From CAHJWO01 sp964245885 (GTDB lineage Bacteria; Verrucomicrobiota; Verrucomicrobiia; Chthoniobacterales; SZAS-18): a stretch of 64,000 bases of DNA. Under the pieces are notes generated by a model. That model was not told the origin of the DNA, searched no databases, and saw only the letters and a program-made list of their open reading frames with translations. Both the position numbers and the translations under genes were made by a program. The stretch lies in assembly GCA_964245885.1 (NCBI GenBank), contig CAXTOX010000005.1, forward strand, positions 9,155 to 73,154. Reading direction: 5' to 3'. Below are positions 25,106 to 33,362 of the stretch, in pieces; position 1 is the stretch's first letter, and the number at the start of each line of letters is the position of its first letter.

Positions 25106-26287
25106 ATGAGCGACAAACAGCACACCTTCACCCTTGGCATCGAGGAAGAGTTCCAGATCGTCGATCCCGAGACACGCGATCTGCGCTCGTACGTCCAGCA
25201 AATCCTGGAGGACGAACAGGGCCACATGACGCTCAAGGAAAACGTCAAGGCCGAGATGCACCAGTCCGTCATCGAGTTGGGCACGGACATTTGCAGCAAC
25301 GTGGACGAGGCCCGCAAGCAGGTGATCCGCCTGCGCAGCGACCTCGCCGCACTCGCGGACAAACAGGGCCTCAAGATCGCCTCCGCCGGCACGCACCCGT
25401 TTTCGCACTGGGATGATCAGCTCATCACGGAGGGCGAGCGTTACAAGACCATCGTCGAAGACTTGCAACAGGTGGCGCGGGCCAACCTGATCTTCGGCCT
25501 GCACGTCCACGTCGGCATCCCGGACCGGGTGTCGGGCATCCAGGTGATGAACCAGGCGCGCTACTTCCTGCCGCACCTGTTCGCGCTGTCGGCAAATTCG
25601 CCTTTCTGGCTCGGGCGGGACACGGGGTTCAAGGGCTACCGGCTGAAGGTGTTCGAGCGGTTTCCGCGCACGGGGATTCCCGACGCGTTCGAGAGCATCA
25701 GCGAATACGACGATTACCTGAAGCTGCTGGTCAAAACGGACTGCATCGACAACGCGAAGAAAATCTGGTGGGACATCCGGCTGCACCCGTTTTTCAACAC
25801 GCTGGAGTTCCGCGTCTGCGACGCGCAGAGCCGTGTGGATGACACCATCGCGCTGGCCGCGCTCATGCAGGCGATCATCTGCAAACTCTACAAGTTGCAG
25901 CGCCAGAACCTGACTTTCCGCGTCTACAAACGCCGGCTCCTCGACGAAAACCGCTGGCGCGCCTGCCGCTACGGGTTGGAAGGCAGCCTGATCGACTTTG
26001 GCCGCGAGAGCGAGGTCGAAGAGCGTAGCCTGTTGCACGAGATGCTCGACTTCGTCAGCACGGAAGTGGACGAACTCGGCAGCGGGAAGGCCGCCGCGCA
26101 CGTCGAGAAGATCATCCACCACGGGAATGGTGCCGACCGCCAGTTGGCCGCCTGGAAGAGTTCCGGCGAAAATCTGGGTGCGGTGGTGGATCACATCACC
26201 CACGAGACCTACGAGAACCTCCTGGTGAAAGAACCACGCTCGTCCACCCCGCCACCCACCATGGCCCCGGCGGAGACGGACGATTGA
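25106..26287 (+). CDS. YbdK-type carboxylate-amine ligase (GCS2 family)
   Basis: A 393-residue member of the glutamate-cysteine ligase type 2 fold: TLGIEEEFQIVDPETRDL at the start, then KAEMHQSVIELGTDIC, GLHVHVGIPD and TLEFRVCDAQSRVDD. These blocks give the ATP- and metal-binding residues of the family. YbdK of E. coli has weak glutamate-cysteine ligase activity, but the family is broader and its members often sit near ATP-grasp proteins. The ATG at 25106 directly follows a palindromic repeat and has no clear Shine-Dalgarno beyond CTTCCC. It is the second of up to three ligases in this cluster. Confidence 0.9.
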   Translation: MSDKQHTFTLGIEEEFQIVDPETRDLRSYVQQILEDEQGHMTLKENVKAEMHQSVIELGTDICSNVDEARKQVIRLRSDLAALADKQGLKIASAGTHPFSHWDDQLITEGERYKTIVEDLQQVARANLIFGLHVHVGIPDRVSGIQVMNQARYFLPHLFALSANSPFWLGRDTGFKGYRLKVFERFPRTGIPDAFESISEYDDYLKLLVKTDCIDNAKKIWWDIRLHPFFNTLEFRVCDAQSRVDDTIALAALMQAIICKLYKLQRQNLTFRVYKRRLLDENRWRACRYGLEGSLIDFGRESEVEERSLLHEMLDFVSTEVDELGSGKAAAHVEKIIHHGNGADRQLAAWKSSGENLGAVVDHITHETYENLLVKEPRSSTPPPTMAPAETDD

Positions 26288-26291
26288 GATA

Positions 26292-26402
26292 AAGGTAGGG
26301 TTGCCTCTCCGAGGCAACCCAAATGTTTCTGGAAGGGAACGTCAAACGACGAAGTCAGCTAACCAGACAAATTTGGATTGCCTCGGAGAGGCAACCCTAC
26401 CT
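26292..26402. repeat. Inverted repeat, ~33-bp arms (family H)
   Basis: Arms at 26292-26324 and 26370-26402 (GGTAGGGTTGCCTCTCCGAG and its complement) are near-perfect inverted copies. Each arm also contains a small internal palindrome (TTGCCTCTCCGAGGCAA). It lies between the YbdK-type gene and the aminopeptidase gene. No terminator-like U-run is present. No other copy was seen in the window. Confidence 0.9.
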
Positions 26403-26468
26403 TGGTTGGACGCCTGCAAAAACCGCTGGCGGCGCGTCAATTCTTCGTCACATTTCCCGCTTTTCGCC

Positions 26469-27488
26469 ATGTCTGATCGTCTTTCGACCGACGCCATCGA
26501 CCCGGAGCTGCTGCCCGGTGCCCGCAACGCCATCCGCGACTGCCTGCGGCTGCAACCGGACGAGCGCATCACGATCATCACCGACGAGGCGACCCGCGAG
26601 ATCGCCGCCGCGCTCCAGCGCGAGGTCGAGGAAGTCGGCTGCGAGTGCGCGGTGTTCGTGCTGGAGCAGCACGCGCCCCGACCGCTGAAGGAAATGCCGC
26701 GCGTCATCCTCGACGATCTGGCGAAGTCGCAGGTGAGCATCTTCTGCGCGCTCACCCAGACCGGCGAACTCGGCTCGCGCATCCAGATGACCACCGTCGT
26801 CAACGCGCACAAAATTCGCCACGGCCACATGGTCAACGTCAACCGTCGGATCATGCTGGAAGGCATGCGCGCGAACTTCGTGGAGGTGGACGCCCTGAGC
26901 CAGCGCCTCGTCGAACGCGCCCGCCAAGCCAGGAAGGTGACGTGCCAGACCGCGCAGGGCACGGACTTCGAGGCGGAGCTTTCGCCCGATCTGCGTTGGG
27001 TGAAGACCAGCGGCATCATCTCGCCCGAGAAATGGGGCAACCTGCCCGGCGGCGAGATTTTCACCTCGCCGCACAACACCAACGGCGTGTTCGTCGTGGA
27101 CGGCGTGGTGGGCGATTACCTCTGCCAGCGATACGGCGACATCCAGGCCACGCCGCTGACCATCGAGGTCGAGCACAACCGCATCCGCGCGCTGCACTGC
27201 GAGAACGACGACCTGCTCAACGAGTTCCGCGCCTACACGAGCACCGACGAGAACAGCAACCGGGTCGGCGAGTTCGCCATCGGCACGAACACCGCCTGCA
27301 CGCACGTCATCGGCCACATCTTGCAGGACGAGAAGATCCCCGGCATCCACATCGCCTTCGGCCATCCGTACGCCGAGCACACGGGGCAGAACTGGCTGTC
27401 CACGACGCACATCGACTGCGTGGGCCGGGACTTCGACATCTGGTTCGACGGCGAGCAGATCATGGGCAAGGGGAAGTTCCTGGTCTGA
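26469..27488 (+). CDS. M29-like aminopeptidase
   Basis: A 339-residue protein. The N-terminal half (LQPDERITIITDEATREIA) matches the substrate-domain start of thermophilic-type M29 aminopeptidases. The C-terminal half has the metal-site pattern EFAIGTN, HIAFGHPYAEHTGQN and THIDCV (Glu, His and Asp ligands). It is slightly shorter than typical M29 enzymes (370-410). No signal peptide, so cytoplasmic. Following three possible ligation genes, it could trim or recycle the peptide product; that is inference. Confidence 0.82.
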   Translation: MSDRLSTDAIDPELLPGARNAIRDCLRLQPDERITIITDEATREIAAALQREVEEVGCECAVFVLEQHAPRPLKEMPRVILDDLAKSQVSIFCALTQTGELGSRIQMTTVVNAHKIRHGHMVNVNRRIMLEGMRANFVEVDALSQRLVERARQARKVTCQTAQGTDFEAELSPDLRWVKTSGIISPEKWGNLPGGEIFTSPHNTNGVFVVDGVVGDYLCQRYGDIQATPLTIEVEHNRIRALHCENDDLLNEFRAYTSTDENSNRVGEFAIGTNTACTHVIGHILQDEKIPGIHIAFGHPYAEHTGQNWLSTTHIDCVGRDFDIWFDGEQIMGKGKFLV

Positions 27489-27541
27489 ACAGGTGCCATT
27501 CGCTTTGATTTGTCCAGGCAGACAAGCATATTTACCACGAC

Positions 27542-27910
27542 ATGGGCACCTTCCGCGTTGGCTGCAAGATCGAGAACCACGTGGATCGCAAACAAGCGGT
27601 CACCGTTCCTTCCGCCCTCGTGGACGCCGGCAGCGAGTACACCTGGATTCTCGCCAAGACCTTGGAGAAGATCGGCGTGAACCGCGAGAAAAAGGACCTG
27701 GCGTTCACCATGGCAAATGGGCAAACGATCACGCGCAGCGTCGGCTTTGCCATCCTGCGCGTGGACAAGCATTTCACGATTGATGAAGTGGTGTTCGCCG
27801 AACCGGGCGACATGACGCTGCTGGGCGCACGCACCCTGGAGGGTTTGTCGTTGGTGGTCGATGCACGCCGCAAGAAGCTGGTCGCTGCAGGTCCTTTGCC
27901 GGCGGCTTGA
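27542..27910 (+). CDS. Retropepsin-like (clan AA) aspartic-protease-fold protein
   Basis: A 122-residue protein with the layout of small bacterial clan AA proteins: VPSALVDAGSEYTWIL near residue 25, a middle TMANGQTITRSVG, and a final LLGARTLEGLSLVVD. The active-site triad reads Asp-Ala-Gly instead of the usual Asp-Thr/Ser-Gly; the Asp is kept. Family members work as dimers. It lies 53 nt after the aminopeptidase gene and 40 nt before the probable ATP-grasp gene, so it is likely in the same transcript. Activity is not shown. Confidence 0.78.
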   Translation: MGTFRVGCKIENHVDRKQAVTVPSALVDAGSEYTWILAKTLEKIGVNREKKDLAFTMANGQTITRSVGFAILRVDKHFTIDEVVFAEPGDMTLLGARTLEGLSLVVDARRKKLVAAGPLPAA

Positions 27911-27950
27911 AACTGGCTGTCGGCGCAGCACTGAGCCTTCGTTTCACCCG

Positions 27951-29147
27951 ATGGACCCGACCCAACGCGCCCGCTTCAACGCCGCCTTCACGCCCGAGGG
28001 TTACGCCGCGCTGTTGCGTTGCGCGAACGAAACCCACCGATGGCCGACGGACTTCCGCATCTCGGAGACCCCGATTTTCCTGACGACCGGGTTCGCGGAA
28101 GAGGTCACCCGTGCCGGTTGGGACATCGTCAGCCAACTCCGTACGCCCGGGTTCGCGCAACACGCCCAGACCGCGATCCCGCCGGGATTGGAGGTGCCGG
28201 GCGAGACACCGCACCCGTTGTTCGTGCAGGTGGATTTCGGCATCTGCGAGGTGGATGGCAAACTCACCCCGCTCCTCATCGAACTACAAGGCTTCCCGAG
28301 CCTGTACGCTTTTCAGCCGTTCGTGATGCGCTGTTTGCGCAGGGCGTTCCCGGCGATCCCGGCGGACTGGCAGCCCTTCTTTTCCGGGTTGGACGAGGCG
28401 GCTTACAACGACCTCCTGCGCCGCGTGATCCTCGGCGGCCACGCGCCGGAAAACGTCATCCTGCTCGAGATCGACCCCGGCCAGCAGAAGACCCGCATCG
28501 ACTTCGCCTGCACCGAGGAGTTGCTAGGCGTGCAACCGGCGAACATCACCGAGGTGGTCCGGCGCGGGCGGGAACTTTTCTACCACCACGACGGGCGTGA
28601 GACCCCGATCCGGCGCATTTACAACCGGCTGATTTTCGACGAATTCCTGCGCCGCCCCGACCTCGACGGCAAACTCTCCTACCGTTTGCAAGACGAGGTG
28701 GACGTAGAATGGGCCGGGCATCCGAACTGGTACTTCCGCATCAGCAAGCACTCGCTGCCTTTCCTGAAGACCGACCACGCCTCCCCGGCGTTCTTTGCGG
28801 ACGAACTCCCGCCCGGCGAGGAGTTGGAGGACTACGTGCTCAAGCCGCTGTATTCCTTTGCCGGCCTCGGCGTGGACGTGGAGCCGACCCGCGACAAGCT
28901 GCTCGCCCTCAACCATCCGCACGCTTGGATTCTGCAACGAAAAGTGACTTACGCGGAGTTCGTGCCGACGGTGGATGGCCCACGCTCGAAAGCCGAAATC
29001 CGCCTGATGTTCCTCTGGCCGCCGGACGGCGAACCCGTTCTGGTCAACAACCTCGTGCGGATGAGCCAGGGCAAGATGATGGGCGTCGATTTCAACCGGG
29101 AAAAAACCTGGGTCGGCTCCAGCATCGCGCTGCTGCCGCCGCGCTGA
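27951..29147 (+). CDS. Probable ATP-grasp-fold protein, last gene of the ligase cluster
   Basis: A 398-residue cytoplasmic protein. The middle holds VDFGICEVDGKLTPLLIELQ followed by GFPSLYAFQPF. Toward the C-terminus EDYVLKPLYSFAGLGVDV looks like an ATP-grasp Lys plus glycine-rich loop, followed by WILQRKVTY and AEIRLMFLW as the next strands. The order is unusual and may reflect a divergent or permuted ATP-grasp. I base the assignment on these local patterns only. The ATG at 27951 is chosen as the first good start after the retropepsin-like gene. It is convergent with a DUF1361 gene, which ends the cluster. Confidence 0.62.
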   Translation: MDPTQRARFNAAFTPEGYAALLRCANETHRWPTDFRISETPIFLTTGFAEEVTRAGWDIVSQLRTPGFAQHAQTAIPPGLEVPGETPHPLFVQVDFGICEVDGKLTPLLIELQGFPSLYAFQPFVMRCLRRAFPAIPADWQPFFSGLDEAAYNDLLRRVILGGHAPENVILLEIDPGQQKTRIDFACTEELLGVQPANITEVVRRGRELFYHHDGRETPIRRIYNRLIFDEFLRRPDLDGKLSYRLQDEVDVEWAGHPNWYFRISKHSLPFLKTDHASPAFFADELPPGEELEDYVLKPLYSFAGLGVDVEPTRDKLLALNHPHAWILQRKVTYAEFVPTVDGPRSKAEIRLMFLWPPDGEPVLVNNLVRMSQGKMMGVDFNREKTWVGSSIALLPPR

Positions 29148-29153
29148 GATCCG

Positions 29154-29876
29154 TCAGGCGTCCTCGTGCAGGTTCGTCAGCGCGAACGTTGCGCAGTACG
29201 TCGTCAGCAGAAACAAAAACAGCACGCTGACAAACGCCACGACTCCCAGCCGCCCGGAAGGTCCGTCCGCCAGGTCGATTCCCTGGCGCAGCAGGCTGGT
29301 GGGATGCCGGATCACATCCCAACTGTTCCAGCGCAGCACCCGGCCCGCGTAGACGCCGACGCTGCCCAGCGCGAGCATCCCCACCGCGAATCCCCAGCCC
29401 GTTCCCCGGCCGAAGCGCGCTCGAACGACCTCCTGCATCAGGTACAGTGACAGGTAGCCCAGGCACAGACCCGTCCAGGCAAACGAGGCGATCAGGAGCA
29501 GATCGAACCACAACGGCACGGGCGGGCGGTGTTCGAGGTGCACAAAGTCCGTCACGATGTAAAGGGCGTTCGGAAAAAAGAGGAACCACACCAGCGCGCA
29601 AACGCCGGACAGGAGGTCCGGCCGACGCCCCCGGACGTGGAAGCGGTAGGCCGCGAGGGCGGCAACCACCGGAACCCAGGCGAGCAGCAGGTTCCACAGC
29701 AGAAACTGGAAGCCAAAATGATGTCCGGTGTAGAAGCCACGCGCGACGACCATGCTCACCGCCGCCATGCTGGCGACCCCGAGCGCGGTGACCGTCAACG
29801 CCGCGCGCGGCTGGCCGATGCGGCGGACACTCGGGCGGGAAACAGCGGCGGGCGGCACGGATTTGGCGGCAGGCAT
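29154..29876 (-). CDS. DUF1361-type membrane protein
   Basis: A 240-residue membrane protein with about six or seven helices. WFLFFPNALYIVTDFVHLEH and LRWNSWDVIRHP are the two best-conserved blocks of the DUF1361 family, whose function is unknown. The ATG at 29876 gives a short cytosolic tail before the first helix; an earlier start at 29930 is possible. It is convergent with the ATP-grasp-like gene, 6 nt apart. Confidence 0.8.
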   Translation of the reverse strand: MPAAKSVPPAAVSRPSVRRIGQPRAALTVTALGVASMAAVSMVVARGFYTGHHFGFQFLLWNLLLAWVPVVAALAAYRFHVRGRRPDLLSGVCALVWFLFFPNALYIVTDFVHLEHRPPVPLWFDLLLIASFAWTGLCLGYLSLYLMQEVVRARFGRGTGWGFAVGMLALGSVGVYAGRVLRWNSWDVIRHPTSLLRQGIDLADGPSGRLGVVAFVSVLFLFLLTTYCATFALTNLHEDA

Positions 29877-30079
29877 GTCAGAGAATGCGGACGGGCAACG
29901 AGCGGATTTTACGATGGATTTCCGGGTCAATCCAGCATTCCCCGTGCAAGACCGCCGCGCTATGCCGTTCTCACGCCTCCGCCCGGATAAAGGCTCCGGC
30001 AGGACACAAATATTGCGTTGAGCGGAACATCATGCCTGCTACGATCCACCAAGCCCGTGTCATTAAAAACGTTACGTCC

Positions 30080-30574
30080 ATGAAAAAACCCCTGCTCTTC
30101 ACGCTCCTCGCCTGCACTCTCGTCGCGGCCTCCGCTTCGGCCGGCAACTTCAAGCTGCCCAACGAAGACTTCGCCATCGCCAGCGTCGACATCCCTGACA
30201 AGTGGAAGCCCGAGGCCATCGACAAAGGCGTCCAGGCCAACAGCCCGGACGATGAGATCTACGTGGCCGTCGAAGCCGTCGGCAGCGACAAGGGCATCGA
30301 CTCGGCGCTCGACGAAACCGAGAAGATGCTCAAGGACAACAAGGTGACCATCGACGCTTCCAGCCAGTCGAAGAGCACCTTCAAAGTCGCCGGCGTCGAA
30401 GCGACCGAACTGGACTTCAAGGGCAAGCTGGACAGCGAAGACCAAACGGTGGCCGTCGTGTTCATCCCGCTCAAGGGCAAGCTGGTGATCATGACCTACT
30501 GGGCGACCGCCTCCAAGGAAAAGACGCACGAGACCGAGATCGGCAAAATCGTCAACAGCATCAAGCCGCTCTGA
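30080..30574 (+). CDS. Exported protein of unknown function
   Basis: A 164-residue protein with a clear signal peptide (KKPLLFTLLACTLVAASASA, cleavage after ASA). The mature part is small, acidic and Lys-rich, with alternating strands (FKVAGVEATELDFKGKL, VAVVFIPLKGKLVIMTYW) and an ending EIGKIVNSIKPL. This resembles PsbP/DUF1795-like small periplasmic domains, but the match is not strong enough to name. The ATG at 30080 is the only one that starts the signal peptide. A good intrinsic terminator follows. Confidence 0.8.
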   Translation: MKKPLLFTLLACTLVAASASAGNFKLPNEDFAIASVDIPDKWKPEAIDKGVQANSPDDEIYVAVEAVGSDKGIDSALDETEKMLKDNKVTIDASSQSKSTFKVAGVEATELDFKGKLDSEDQTVAVVFIPLKGKLVIMTYWATASKEKTHETEIGKIVNSIKPL

Positions 30575-30610
30575 CGCTCCGGCCGCTTCAACCCACCTCG
30601 TTTTTCATCG

Positions 30611-30645
30611 AAGGGACGGTCCCGCGTGGGGCCGTCCTTTTTTGT
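30611..30645 (+). terminator. Rho-independent terminator
   Basis: GGACGGTCCC, a 4-nt loop GCGT and GGGGCCGTCC form a GC-rich stem followed by TTTTTTGTTT. It lies 37 nt after the stop of the exported-protein gene and is the cleanest intrinsic terminator in the window. Confidence 0.88.
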
Positions 30646-30672
30646 TTGCGCATCTGAGCAGGCCGTTGCGGC

Positions 30673-30812
30673 CGGTCGTCCACCATGGTCCTGATGGCTC
30701 TCCGAACCGCTCCCTATTTTGGATTGGATGACCGTACCCGTCTTTTGACGTTCCCCAACCAGAGAATCTAGGGAGCGGCTCGGAGAGCCATCAGGACCAT
30801 GGTGGACGACCG
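30673..30812. repeat. Large inverted repeat, ~44-bp arms (family I)
   Basis: Arms at 30673-30716 and 30769-30812 are near-perfect inverted copies (CATGGTCCTGATGGCTCTCC and its complement), separated by about 52 nt. It lies between the terminator of the exported-protein gene and the end of the minus-strand nuclease gene, in a convergent gap. No U-tract, no coding potential and no second copy seen in the window. Confidence 0.92.
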
Positions 30813-30840
30813 CCTGCGGTGGGGTTGCTCACACGCTTTC

Positions 30841-31803
30841 TCAGAACGGGAACAAATCATCCTGCACCGCCGCCGGCTTCGCGGGCGCTCCCCCCTCCTT
30901 GCCGGCGCTCGCCCCCGCCCGCTTCGCCTCCGCACGCACCTCGGCCAGCATCGAGCGGAACTCGCACCACTCCAGCGCCGCCAGCAGCTCGTCGTAGCGC
31001 GGGGCGATGACGAGTTCGTCCAGCGGCACGGGCACGGGCAGATCGTGGTCCAGCCGCACCATCTCGCGGTTCTGGGCGATCTGCCCGCGCGCGTCGGCGA
31101 TCTTGGCGCGGAGCTTCTCGTTTTTGATCGAGTCCACGTCGGCCAAGAGGTTTTCCAGCGAACCGGCGGTCTGGATGAGCGTCGTGGCAGTTTTCGGGCC
31201 GACGCCGGCCACCCCGGCGATGTTGTCGCTGGCGTCGCCGCTGAGTGCCAGCACGTCGAGGATGCGCGGCGGCGGCACGCCCCATTTCCTTGTAACTTGC
31301 TCGGGCCCCAGCAGCGTGAAGAACGTCTCCGGGGTGGGCAGGTCGGCCTTGGCCGTCGAGTACACGAGGATGTCGTCCTCCACCAGGGAGAGCAGGTCCT
31401 TGTCGTTCGTGGCGAGGATCACCTCCATGCCCCGCGCGTGCGCCTCGCAGCAGTACGAGGCCATCAGGTCGTCGGCCTCCGTGTTGGGCAGGGAGACCCC
31501 GTGCAGGCCGAGCTTGGGCACGAGTTCGTGGATGAAGGGGATCTGCGGCACCATCTCCGCGGGCATCTCGGCGCGGTGCTGCTTGTACTCAGGCTGGAGT
31601 TCGGTGCGGCGGGCGGGCATTCCCTGGTCCCAGCACACGGCCGCGAGGTCGGGCTGGAGGTCTTTGAACATGCGCCGCACGGTCTTGGCGAAACCGAAAA
31701 TGGCGTTGGTCGGCTGGCCCTGCGAGTTGGTCAGACCCCGGATGGCGTGGAACGAACGGTAGGCGTAATAATTGCCGTCAATGAGGAGCAGTTTTGTGGG
31801 CAT
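30841..31803 (-). CDS. Stand-alone 5'-3' exonuclease (DNA polymerase I N-terminal domain type)
   Basis: A 320-residue protein. LLLIDGNYYAYRSFHAIRGL holds the first metal-binding Asp, VSLPNTEADDLMASYC the acidic cluster, ILATNDKDLLSLV the third block, and GDASDNIAGVAGVGPKTATTL is the helix-hairpin-helix region. The N-terminal Pol I exonuclease domain is about this length, but here no polymerase follows. The ATG at 31803 is chosen. It is divergent, by 55 nt, from the acidic-protein gene. The likely role is flap or RNA-primer removal. Whether a full-length polA exists elsewhere cannot be seen. Confidence 0.9.
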   Translation of the reverse strand: MPTKLLLIDGNYYAYRSFHAIRGLTNSQGQPTNAIFGFAKTVRRMFKDLQPDLAAVCWDQGMPARRTELQPEYKQHRAEMPAEMVPQIPFIHELVPKLGLHGVSLPNTEADDLMASYCCEAHARGMEVILATNDKDLLSLVEDDILVYSTAKADLPTPETFFTLLGPEQVTRKWGVPPPRILDVLALSGDASDNIAGVAGVGPKTATTLIQTAGSLENLLADVDSIKNEKLRAKIADARGQIAQNREMVRLDHDLPVPVPLDELVIAPRYDELLAALEWCEFRSMLAEVRAEAKRAGASAGKEGGAPAKPAAVQDDLFPF

Positions 31804-31858
31804 CGGGAGGCGCGTGTCGGGTTGCAAGGGGCCGCGAGGTAGGATAACAGTCTCCATC

Positions 31859-32629
31859 ATGGCCGACAATCACTTCGAGTCCGGTGGCGAGGAGAGGGTT
31901 TGGGACGAATACGATTGGGAGCGATTTCTCCAGCAGCAGGACCGTAAGACGGAAAAGTACATGGAACTGCTGGAGAAATACGTCGACGACCCCAACCGCG
32001 ACCAGATCATCGCCCGCGAGATGGGCTGGCACCACCTCCTGGACGACAACGGCAAGGACTGGAGCGCCGACTTGGACACCCTCTTTTCCCAGCGTCCTGG
32101 CGAGAACACCAGCAAGGACGACGAGGACAAGGACGAGGACCTCGCCGACGACGAGGACGAGGACGACCTCGAAGAGGACGAAGATTTCGACGACGAGGAC
32201 GAAGAAGAACCCGACGAAGAAGAGGAGGAAGAACCCGCGGATTGCTACAGCCGTCACCCGCTCTACCAGGCCGCCAGCGCCTTGGCGGTACACGTCGACC
32301 GGTTTTTCAACGACAACGAAGCCGCCGCGCCGCACCCGGCGGTCGCCCGGCTGACGACCAACGCCACTCTCGCCAACGTCAAACTGGCCGCCGCGTTGTC
32401 CGACGACGACGTGGACGAGCTTGGGATGACGATTGCCTACCTGAAACGGGCGCTCAAAGCCATCACCAACGCTCTGGAGGCTGCCACCCAGTGCGAGACG
32501 GAACGATTCTTCGACTTCGCTCAGGCGCAGGACATGCGCGGGCGGATTTTCCAGGTGCGAGACGGGATCGTGTCGCTCATGGGGCATTACCGCAGCGAGT
32601 GGCGACGCCGCTACGGGCAGGGTCATTGA
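31859..32629 (+). CDS. Acidic conserved protein of unknown function
   Basis: A 256-residue protein. The N-terminal ~80 residues (EYDWERFLQQQDRKTEKYME) look ordered and helical. Residues ~85-125 are almost entirely Asp/Glu, a long disordered acidic tract. The C-terminal ~130 residues are again helical (HPLYQAASALAVHVDRFFND). No known motif. Such acidic tracts often mimic nucleic acid or bind basic proteins. Divergent from the 5'-3' exonuclease gene, whose product binds DNA, but a link is only suggestion. Confidence 0.75.
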   Translation: MADNHFESGGEERVWDEYDWERFLQQQDRKTEKYMELLEKYVDDPNRDQIIAREMGWHHLLDDNGKDWSADLDTLFSQRPGENTSKDDEDKDEDLADDEDEDDLEEDEDFDDEDEEEPDEEEEEEPADCYSRHPLYQAASALAVHVDRFFNDNEAAAPHPAVARLTTNATLANVKLAAALSDDDVDELGMTIAYLKRALKAITNALEAATQCETERFFDFAQAQDMRGRIFQVRDGIVSLMGHYRSEWRRRYGQGH

Positions 32630-32708
32630 GTAGCAAGCACCCCAGCCCGTGGGGGGTGCAGGTTCGATTCTTCTGGCAGGTTGCCTTCGATTTTTTCATT
32701 TTCATTGA

Positions 32709-33362
32709 ATGGAGCAGAGGGAGGCACCGTCAGAAACATCCAAAGACGGAGGTGGACCGTCGCTGTCTTCCGTCCCGACTGCGGAGCCGGAGGACGTTGT
32801 CCTGGTGCGACGCTGCCAGGCAGGCGACAGCCGGGCCTTCGATGAACTGGTCGCCAAATACCGCACCCGGGTCTACGCCATGATTTACCACCTCGTCCAC
32901 AATGAGCAGGATGCCTGGGATCTTGCTCAGGATGGCTTCCTCAAGGCGTGGAAGTCGTTGGATAGGTTCCGGTTCCAGTCGAGTTTTTACACCTGGCTCT
33001 ACCGGATCATGACGAACGTGGCCATCGACTGGCTGCGCAAAAAGCAGATCCAAGGCACCCAGGAGTTCGATGACAGCATCGGCCTCCACGAAATGGAGCC
33101 GGGCAGCGATCTAGCGCCCAAGAGCGAGCCGCACCCCATCAAAAAGCTGGAACGGGGCGAGGTGCGCCAGCGGATCGACGCCGCCATCGCCAAGCTTTCT
33201 CCCGAGCACCGGACGGTGATCCTGCTCAAGGAGATGGAAGACCTTCAGTATCATGAAATCGCAGAGACGGTAGGGTGCTCCATCGGCACGGTGATGAGCC
33301 GTCTCTTCTATGCGCGCAAGAAACTCCAAACCCTCCTGAAAGACGTGTATGAAAACCTTTGA
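32709..33362 (+). CDS. ECF-type RNA polymerase sigma factor
   Basis: A 217-residue sigma-70-family factor. Region 2 spans about residues 35-110 (FDELVAKYRTRVYAMIYHLV, DAWDLAQDGFLKAWKSLDRF, FYTWLYRIMTNVAIDWLR) and region 4 about residues 155-212 (LSPEHRTVILLKEMEDLQYH, IAETVGCSIGTVMSRLFYAR). No region 1.1 or 3, so ECF class. Its stop overlaps the start of the next gene by 14 nt, which encodes a single-helix membrane protein and is likely the cognate regulator. The 79-nt leader has a GC-rich hairpin (GCACCCC/GGGGTGC at 32638-32660). Confidence 0.93.
   Translation: MEQREAPSETSKDGGGPSLSSVPTAEPEDVVLVRRCQAGDSRAFDELVAKYRTRVYAMIYHLVHNEQDAWDLAQDGFLKAWKSLDRFRFQSSFYTWLYRIMTNVAIDWLRKKQIQGTQEFDDSIGLHEMEPGSDLAPKSEPHPIKKLERGEVRQRIDAAIAKLSPEHRTVILLKEMEDLQYHEIAETVGCSIGTVMSRLFYARKKLQTLLKDVYENL

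Noticed and set aside
27542..27910. Asp-Ala-Gly instead of Asp-Thr/Ser-Gly taken as proof of an inactive aspartic protease
   Set aside because: The Asp is kept and small bacterial clan AA proteins vary at the next position; activity cannot be judged from this alone.
32636..32680. Sequence GGTTCGATTC after a GC-rich hairpin, suggestive of a tRNA T-arm
   Set aside because: The expected T-stem bases do not pair, and no acceptor, D-arm or anticodon arm can be folded around it.
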